NCBI GenBank assembly: GCA_017410145.1
Contig: JAFQRJ010000023.1
Span: 1-64,000, forward strand
Direction of reading: 5' to 3'
DNA: 64,000 nt
From: Tyzzerella sp.
Lineage (GTDB): Bacteria; Bacillota; Clostridia; Lachnospirales; Lachnospiraceae
Shown: in pieces, positions 58,951-64,000 of the stretch
Layout: each line of letters starts with the position of its first letter
How positions within the stretch are numbered: the stretch's first letter is position 1
Position numbers and translations under genes: made by a program
Notes under the pieces: model-generated
Database searches by the model: none
The model's input: only the letters and a program-made list of their open reading frames with translations
What the model was told of the DNA's origin: nothing

Positions 58951-60182
58951 AATCAAGAAACATAATCGTCATCGGCGGTGGAGCTTCCGGAATTGCGGCG
59001 GCAATTTCTGCTGCAAGAGAAGGTGCAAATGTAATCGTAATTGAACATAAAGACCGCATTGGAAAGAAAATTCTTTCTACCGGAAATGGCCGATGCAACT
59101 TGACAAATGAAAATATGGATGCGCGTTATTTTCGAGGTGATGACACAACCATTGTAACGGAAGTATTAAACGAATTCGGTTATTCGCAAACGAAACAGTT
59201 TTTTGAACAATTAGGTGTGATTTTGAAAAACAGGCAAGGTTATATTTATCCAATTTCAGACCAGGCATCCACCATTTTAGATGTACTACGCATGGAACTA
59301 GACAGACTGAAAGTAAAGGTTTGCTTGGAACAGCACGTTGTCTCTGCAAAGAAAAATACCAAAGGATTTCAAATTATTACTGACAAAGGTAGGTATCAAT
59401 GCGATGCACTGATACTTGCGACAGGCGGAAAAGCATCTTCCGTATTAGGTTCTGACGGAAGTGGATATGTTCTTGCAAAACAATTTGGTCATCAAATTTC
59501 ACCGGTGGTTCCTGCCCTTGTTCAATTGAAGGGAAAAGGGAACTATTTCAAACAAGTTGCAGGTGTTAGGACGCATGCCAAAGTTTCTCTCTACGAAAAT
59601 GAAACCTTTATCAGCGAGGATACAGGCGAACTTCAGTTGACAAATTATGGAATTTCGGGAATACCGGTATTTCAAATTAGTCGCTACGCCGCAAAAGGAT
59701 TGTATGAGAAAAAGAAGATAAATGTGGTCATCGACTTTATTCCGAGCATGACAGAGGATGAACTTTACACATACGTCAATGAGCGAGTAAAAACACACGG
59801 AGAGAAGAAAACGGAAGATTTTTTTGTGGGAATGTTTCACAAAAAATTAATCAGCATGTTTTTAAAAGAGGCAAACATTCCATTTTCAACCCCTGTTCAT
59901 ATGATACCGCATGAAGACCTTAAACGAATGTTATGTTTGTGTAAACATTTTACAGTAGTGATAGAAGGTACAAATGATTTTGAACAAGCACAGGTCTGTG
60001 CCGGAGGTGTTCGAACAACGGAAATCAATCCAAAGACCATGGAATCCTTACATGAATCAGGCCTTTATATCGCAGGGGAACTGTTAGATATTGACGGCAT
60101 CTGCGGTGGATACAATCTACAATGGGCTTGGTCAACCGGATTTATTGCCGGAGAAAACGCAGCGAAAGGAAGCAACCTATGA
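58947..60182 (+). CDS. BaiN/HI0933-family NAD(P)/FAD-dependent oxidoreductase
   Basis: The 411-residue flavoprotein starts with the FAD loop VIGGGASGIAAAISAAREGANV. It has GKKILSTGNGRCNLTNENM near residue 39, LATGGKASSVLGSDGSGY near 155 and a C-terminal YIAGELLDIDGICGGYNLQWAWSTGF block, all landmarks of the HI0933-like family. BaiN is linked to bile acid reduction in Clostridium scindens, but most members are unassigned. It overlaps the PLP enzyme gene before and the next flavoprotein gene after by four bases each. Confidence 0.85.
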   Translation: MKSRNIIVIGGGASGIAAAISAAREGANVIVIEHKDRIGKKILSTGNGRCNLTNENMDARYFRGDDTTIVTEVLNEFGYSQTKQFFEQLGVILKNRQGYIYPISDQASTILDVLRMELDRLKVKVCLEQHVVSAKKNTKGFQIITDKGRYQCDALILATGGKASSVLGSDGSGYVLAKQFGHQISPVVPALVQLKGKGNYFKQVAGVRTHAKVSLYENETFISEDTGELQLTNYGISGIPVFQISRYAAKGLYEKKKINVVIDFIPSMTEDELYTYVNERVKTHGEKKTEDFFVGMFHKKLISMFLKEANIPFSTPVHMIPHEDLKRMLCLCKHFTVVIEGTNDFEQAQVCAGGVRTTEINPKTMESLHESGLYIAGELLDIDGICGGYNLQWAWSTGFIAGENAAKGSNL

Positions 60183-61786
60183 TTCGTATTGGGCAGTTAA
60201 AATTAAATCCAGATCATACTAGGCAGGATTTCATACAAAAGATTGCAAAAACATTACGTGTTTCTGAAGCGGAAATTTTAGATTTCCAGATAAAAAAACA
60301 ATCCCTTGATGCGCGAAAAAAGCCGGAATTAAAGTATGTGTATACGGTTGATGTAAAAGTGCAAAACGAAAAGCGTATCATTTCGAAAAACCAAAAGAAC
60401 AACCAAGTTTCACAAGTTGTTGAATCGCGTTATCGTTTTCCAACAGGCGGAACAATGCATTGTCAACATAGACCAATCATTATAGGTTGTGGTCCGGCAG
60501 GTTTGTTTTGTGCATACTTACTTGCACAGCATGGCTATCAACCACTTTTATTTGAGAGAGGAGCAGCCGTTGAAGAACGTGTGAGGGATATTGAACGGTT
60601 TTGGAAGACCGGCAAATTAGATGTGGAATCCAATGTGCAATTTGGGGAAGGCGGAGCCGGAACATTTTCAGACGGGAAATTAAATACCTTGGTAAAAGAT
60701 GCAGAGGGGCGAAACAAAAAGGTGTTGCAGATATTTGTTGAAAATGGTGCCCCTGAAGACATTTTATACACCAATAAACCACATATTGGTACCGATATCT
60801 TGGTTGATGTTGTACGTAATATGAGAAACCGAATTTTGCAATGGGGCGGTGAAATACACTTTCACAGTCAATTTGTTGATTTTGAATTTGAGACAGAAGG
60901 AACCGTATCGGTTACAATCACGTCAAACAACATGGTAAAACAATATCAGACTGAACAACTGGTGCTTGCAATTGGTCATAGTGCGAGAGATACCTTTCAA
61001 ATGTTATACGAGAAACAACTGCCGATTGTGGCAAAACCTTTTGCAGTAGGAGTTCGTGTAGAACATAGACAACAGATGATAGACGACTCACAATATGGCA
61101 GTAATCCACCTTATAAATTGCCGGTGGCATCCTATAAAGTAACAGCAAATCTTCCAAACAAAAGAGGCGTGTATTCATTCTGTATGTGTCCGGGTGGGTA
61201 TGTTGTCAATGCTTCGTCAGAAGAAGGTCATCTGGCAGTAAATGGGATGAGTTATCACGCTCGTGACGGTGTTAATGCAAACAGTGCCATTATTGTTACC
61301 GTAACACCGGAAGATTTTGAAAGCCGGCATCCGTTGGCAGGTGTAGAATTTCAAAGAAGACTAGAAAAAAGGGCTTACCAAATCGGAAGTGGCAAAGTAC
61401 CGGTACAACGATTTGAAGATTACTGTAAAAATCAGGTGACGGAAAAATTAGGCTTTATCACGCCACAAATAAAAGGGGATTACACGCTTGCAAATGTGCG
61501 TGAGATTTTCCCGGAAGAACTTGCCCATTCTATTGAATTGGGGATAAAATCGTTCGACAAGCAAATCCAAGGGTTTGCAAATGCTGACACGCTTCTTTCC
61601 GGTGTGGAAAGCAGAACATCATCGCCGATTCGTATTACAAGAAACGAAGAGTTGCAAATTGAAAATACGGGCATTTTCCCTTGCGGAGAGGGCGCCGGAT
61701 ATGCAGGCGGAATTACATCTGCCGCGATGGATGGTATAAAAGTTGCCGAAATGATAGCAACAAAATTCGCACCATTCGACGAATGA
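60179..61786 (+). CDS. FAD-dependent dehydrogenase of the COG2509 type
   Basis: The 535-residue protein has an N-terminal domain of about 95 residues (IRIGQLKLNPDHTRQDF), then the FAD loop IIIGCGPAGLFCAYLLAQHGYQPLLFERG near residue 102. The block VQFGEGGAGTFSDGKLNTLVKD near 154 and a C-terminal PCGEGAGYAGGITSAAMDG near 502 are characteristic of uncharacterised FAD-dependent dehydrogenases widely found in Clostridia and Bacteroidetes. ATG at 60,179 overlaps the previous stop (ATGA). The function is not known. Confidence 0.82.
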   Translation: MIRIGQLKLNPDHTRQDFIQKIAKTLRVSEAEILDFQIKKQSLDARKKPELKYVYTVDVKVQNEKRIISKNQKNNQVSQVVESRYRFPTGGTMHCQHRPIIIGCGPAGLFCAYLLAQHGYQPLLFERGAAVEERVRDIERFWKTGKLDVESNVQFGEGGAGTFSDGKLNTLVKDAEGRNKKVLQIFVENGAPEDILYTNKPHIGTDILVDVVRNMRNRILQWGGEIHFHSQFVDFEFETEGTVSVTITSNNMVKQYQTEQLVLAIGHSARDTFQMLYEKQLPIVAKPFAVGVRVEHRQQMIDDSQYGSNPPYKLPVASYKVTANLPNKRGVYSFCMCPGGYVVNASSEEGHLAVNGMSYHARDGVNANSAIIVTVTPEDFESRHPLAGVEFQRRLEKRAYQIGSGKVPVQRFEDYCKNQVTEKLGFITPQIKGDYTLANVREIFPEELAHSIELGIKSFDKQIQGFANADTLLSGVESRTSSPIRITRNEELQIENTGIFPCGEGAGYAGGITSAAMDGIKVAEMIATKFAPFDE

Positions 61787-61809
61787 GGACACAACATCTT
61801 CACAAAAAA

Positions 61810-61838
61810 TTAATAGGCTGACCCTATACACCTATTAT
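61810..61838 (+). promoter_or_regulatory. Possible promoter of the DUF4321-radC-mreB run
   Basis: TTAATA (61,810-61,815) and TATTAT (61,833-61,838) have a 17-base spacer, 53 bases before the DUF4321 gene. Both boxes are only moderate matches. Confidence 0.4.
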
Positions 61839-61891
61839 AAATTGTGATAGAATAAATAAAGTTTATTGAAAAGAAATGAGGTAGTATACAT

Positions 61892-62152
61892 ATGAAAAAA
61901 GTGGGTTCGAAAAATGTATGGGTATTAATAATCTTGATGCTTGCCGGTATTGTGATTGGGGGATTCCTCGGAACACTGACTGAAAACATGGCCGGATTAA
62001 GTTGGCTGAATTACGGACAGGCTTTTGGCTTGGATAGCCCAATTGTTCTGAATTTAGGAATTATTATTTTAACCTTTGGTTTATCGATTAAAATTACGAT
62101 TGCAAGTATCATTGGATTATTGCTTGCAGCACTTATTTATCGTTTTATTTAG
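61892..62152 (+). CDS. DUF4321 membrane protein
   Basis: The 86-residue protein has two or three hydrophobic segments (about 9-29, 49-64 and 66-84) and the pattern IGGFLGTLTENM...LSWLNYGQAFGLDSPIVLNLGIIILTFG. This matches DUF4321 of Clostridia, which is regularly found just before radC and mreB. A link to cell-shape machinery is plausible from this order. AAATGAGGTAG precedes the ATG. Confidence 0.8.
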   Translation: MKKVGSKNVWVLIILMLAGIVIGGFLGTLTENMAGLSWLNYGQAFGLDSPIVLNLGIIILTFGLSIKITIASIIGLLLAALIYRFI

Positions 62153-62186
62153 AGGAATGAATTGCCAAGAGAGTCCAAAGTAGAAC

Positions 62187-62867
62187 ATGATAAATGACAT
62201 TTGTAAAAACGACAGACCCTATGAAAAATGTTTAGAACACGGAGCAGTTTCTTTAAGTGATACGGAACTGCTCGCGGTTTTACTAAGAACCGGTGTAAAG
62301 GGACTTGATGTGTTAAAATTGGCACAATACTTACTTGGACCGGATTGTGGTGGCGAGGGTATCTTAAATATCCACAATCTTACATTAGAAGAATTAAAAT
62401 CAATCAAAGGCATTGGTAATGTAAAGGCAATACAGATTTTATGCTTGTCTGAATTGGCAAAGCGTTTGTCAAAAGCCAATGCAAAAGAAGGACTGGCATT
62501 TACACTTCCATCCACAATAGCAGAATATTACATGGAAGAAATGCGTCATCGGAAGCAGGAGCACATCAAGCTTCTGATGTTGAATTCGAAATCAAAATTA
62601 CTTGGAGAAACAGAGGTTTCAAAAGGAACTGTTAATGCATCATTGGTTTCGCCAAGGGAGTTGTTTATAGAAGCTTTAAACAAACAGGCTGTATCAATCA
62701 TTCTGTTGCACAATCATCCAAGTGGTGATCCGACACCGAGTACGACAGATATTTTATTGACAAAGAGAGTACAGGAAGCCGGAGATTTGATTGGTATAGA
62801 ATTGCTGGATCATATTATCATTGGAGATAATTGTTACAGCAGTTTTGCTGAAAGAAAATTGTTATAA
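62187..62867 (+). CDS. radC: RadC family JAB-domain protein
   Basis: The 226-residue protein has a helix-hairpin-helix region (LKSIKGIGNVKAIQI near residue 71) and a JAB metalloprotease-like domain with the metal site LLHNHPSGDPTPSTTD near residue 173. The family name comes from an old radiation phenotype, but the role in repair is doubtful. Position before mreB is conserved in Firmicutes. The ribosome site before ATG is weak (AGAGAGTCCAAAG region). The length is normal. Confidence 0.9.
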   Translation: MINDICKNDRPYEKCLEHGAVSLSDTELLAVLLRTGVKGLDVLKLAQYLLGPDCGGEGILNIHNLTLEELKSIKGIGNVKAIQILCLSELAKRLSKANAKEGLAFTLPSTIAEYYMEEMRHRKQEHIKLLMLNSKSKLLGETEVSKGTVNASLVSPRELFIEALNKQAVSIILLHNHPSGDPTPSTTDILLTKRVQEAGDLIGIELLDHIIIGDNCYSSFAERKLL

Positions 62868-62884
62868 TGACATGAGGGAATCAA

Positions 62885-63907
62885 ATGTTTGGAAATATAT
62901 ACGGCCTTGATTTGGGAACTTATGAGATTAAGGTTTATGATAAAAAGAAAAATTCCATATGGAAAGAGAAAAATGCAATTGCAATCGCAAATGAGAAAAC
63001 AATATTCTCTGTTGGCGATGATGCGTATGCAATGTATGAAAAAGCTCCACAGAATATTGAAATTCAATTTCCGATGAAAGAAGGAGTGATTTCACATTTT
63101 TACAATATGCAGTATCTTTTGCAAAACCTGTTAAAAAAAGAACAACGTTTTGTGAGAGGATCCAAATATGTGATTGCTGTTCCCACCGATGTTACAGAGG
63201 TAGAAAAGAGAGCATTTTACGACTTGGTTGTTCATTCTAATGCGAAAGCAAAGGAAGTTCGCATCGTAGAGCGTGGGATTGCTGATGCAATTGGATTTGG
63301 ATTAGATGTCAAGAATCTGCCGGGTGTAATGGTTGTGAATCTTGGTGCAGAAACCACAGAGATTACGGTCTTATCTTACGGTGGAGTGGTATTAAATAAA
63401 TTGCTTAAGATTGGAAGCAGCACATTTGATCAAGCGATTAAAGCGGCAGTAAGATCCAACTATGAATTTTTGATTGGTCATTTGTCTGCGGAGGAATTGC
63501 GTAAAGAATATGGGGTGTCTGAAGAATATACAAATGATGACTTTAAAGTTGCAGGACGAAATCTGATTACACGTATACCGGAGCAGAAGCATATTGCAAA
63601 GGAAGTGGTTCAAGAAGCAATGAAAGAACCACTGCAGACATGTTTGCATGAGATCCACATGCTTTTAGAACGAACCCCTCCTGAAGTACAGCGAATGATT
63701 CAAAAAAACGGAATATATTTCAGTGGCGGAATGGCTAATATGAAAGGATTAAAATCACAGGTAGAGAGTGAATTAAAGATATCGGTACATATAGCGGAGC
63801 AATCGGAACTTTGCGCCGTCACCGGTTTAAAGAACATCATTGAATCAAAAGAGTTGATGAAGATGACATACTCAATGTTAGATGAAAATTATAGGTGGAT
63901 GAGATAA
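62885..63907 (+). CDS. mreB: Rod shape-determining protein MreB, diverged
   Basis: The 340-residue actin-like protein should form membrane filaments guiding wall synthesis. Phosphate-1 loop reads GLDLGTYEIKVYD (residues 7-19); the connect and phosphate-2 regions are VPTDVTEVEKRAFYDL near residue 100 and VMVVNLGAETTEITVLSYGG near residue 148. Standard MreB has DIGGGTTE at phosphate 2; here NLGAETTE replaces the aspartate and glycines, so nucleotide handling may differ. A GEKIYFSGG-type block (IYFSGGMANMKG) lies near residue 278. mreC starts two bases downstream, which supports the identity. Confidence 0.85.
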   Translation: MFGNIYGLDLGTYEIKVYDKKKNSIWKEKNAIAIANEKTIFSVGDDAYAMYEKAPQNIEIQFPMKEGVISHFYNMQYLLQNLLKKEQRFVRGSKYVIAVPTDVTEVEKRAFYDLVVHSNAKAKEVRIVERGIADAIGFGLDVKNLPGVMVVNLGAETTEITVLSYGGVVLNKLLKIGSSTFDQAIKAAVRSNYEFLIGHLSAEELRKEYGVSEEYTNDDFKVAGRNLITRIPEQKHIAKEVVQEAMKEPLQTCLHEIHMLLERTPPEVQRMIQKNGIYFSGGMANMKGLKSQVESELKISVHIAEQSELCAVTGLKNIIESKELMKMTYSMLDENYRWMR

Positions 63908-63909
63908 GA

Positions 63910-64000
63910 ATGAGAAAAAATAATCAGACAAACTTTTCAAGTAAACAAATATTGTTAATCCTCAGTATTGTGTGCGTTCTGCTCATGGGTTTATCCTTGA
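63910..64000 (+). CDS. mreC: Rod shape-determining protein MreC, 5' part
   Basis: The frame starts two bases after mreB and runs to the window end (30 codons). It reads MRKNNQTNFSSKQI followed by a hydrophobic helix LLILSIVCVLLMGLSL, the membrane anchor expected at the N-terminus of MreC. The assignment relies on the helix and on position after mreB. The remainder is outside the window. Confidence 0.7.
   Translation, partial: MRKNNQTNFSSKQILLILSIVCVLLMGLSL

Noticed and set aside
1..64000. tRNA or rRNA genes, insertion sequences or prophage
   Set aside because: No cloverleaf-like sequence, rRNA segment, transposase, integrase or phage gene was noticed on either strand. A dedicated tRNA scan was not possible.

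Overview
The window is a low-GC, Gram-positive chromosome segment. It is best explained by a spore-forming anaerobe of the Clostridia, most likely a member of the Lachnospiraceae; the genus is not determined. The signs are sporulation genes (yqfC, yqfD, a spoVB-type flippase, a BofC-like protein), an xPKTG-type surface anchor, a dockerin, AGGAGG ribosome sites before most genes, and the conserved clostridial order miaB ... mutS-mutL-miaA ... radC-mreB-mreC. Family assignments come from reading motifs; no database search was run.

Positions 151 to 22,073 are accessory. About seventeen genes lie on the + strand with short gaps or overlaps and end at one clear terminator (22,093-22,130). They encode a Gfo/Idh/MocA oxidoreductase and the remnant of a second one, two TIM-barrel isomerase-like enzymes, a DUF4832-type lipoprotein, an LplABC-type sugar importer without its ATPase, a 44-residue peptide, an InlB-repeat secreted protein, a membrane protein with an acidic tail, a very large secreted phosphoesterase with LamG and dockerin parts, a GH78-like rhamnosidase, a GH4 enzyme with the alpha-galactosidase CHSV motif, two 710-residue surface proteins, an SGNH esterase and an RpiB/LacAB-type isomerase. 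The likely theme is capture, import and breakdown of a complex glycan with galactose- or rhamnose-like sugars and esters. The most notable part is an unrecognised domain of about 200 residues that occurs in the phosphoesterase and in both surface proteins.

Positions 22,100 to 32,600 hold short mixed units: small hypothetical proteins, a C_GCAxxG_C_C protein, a FUSC-like membrane protein, a Dabb protein, an acyl-CoA ligase, a GntR/ABC operon with a palindromic operator, a glycine riboswitch before a sodium:alanine/glycine symporter, mscL with an added zinc ribbon, and a RelE-type toxin whose antitoxin is cut short.

Positions 32,600 to 44,000 hold a methyltransferase, a cysteine-cluster protein, a DEDDh exonuclease, an EF-G/TetM-like GTPase fused to a Rae1/YacP nuclease domain, pyrimidine-nucleoside phosphorylase, and a non-coding array of five 37-bp inverted repeats. 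After the array come an epimerase, an 11-residue-repeat protein, two paralogous two-helix membrane proteins and a two-component system.

Positions 44,000 to 64,000 are conserved core: yqfC-yqfD-phoH-ybeY, a spoVB-like gene, folate and tRNA-modification genes, mutS-mutL-miaA, a PLP enzyme, two flavoproteins, radC, mreB and the start of mreC.
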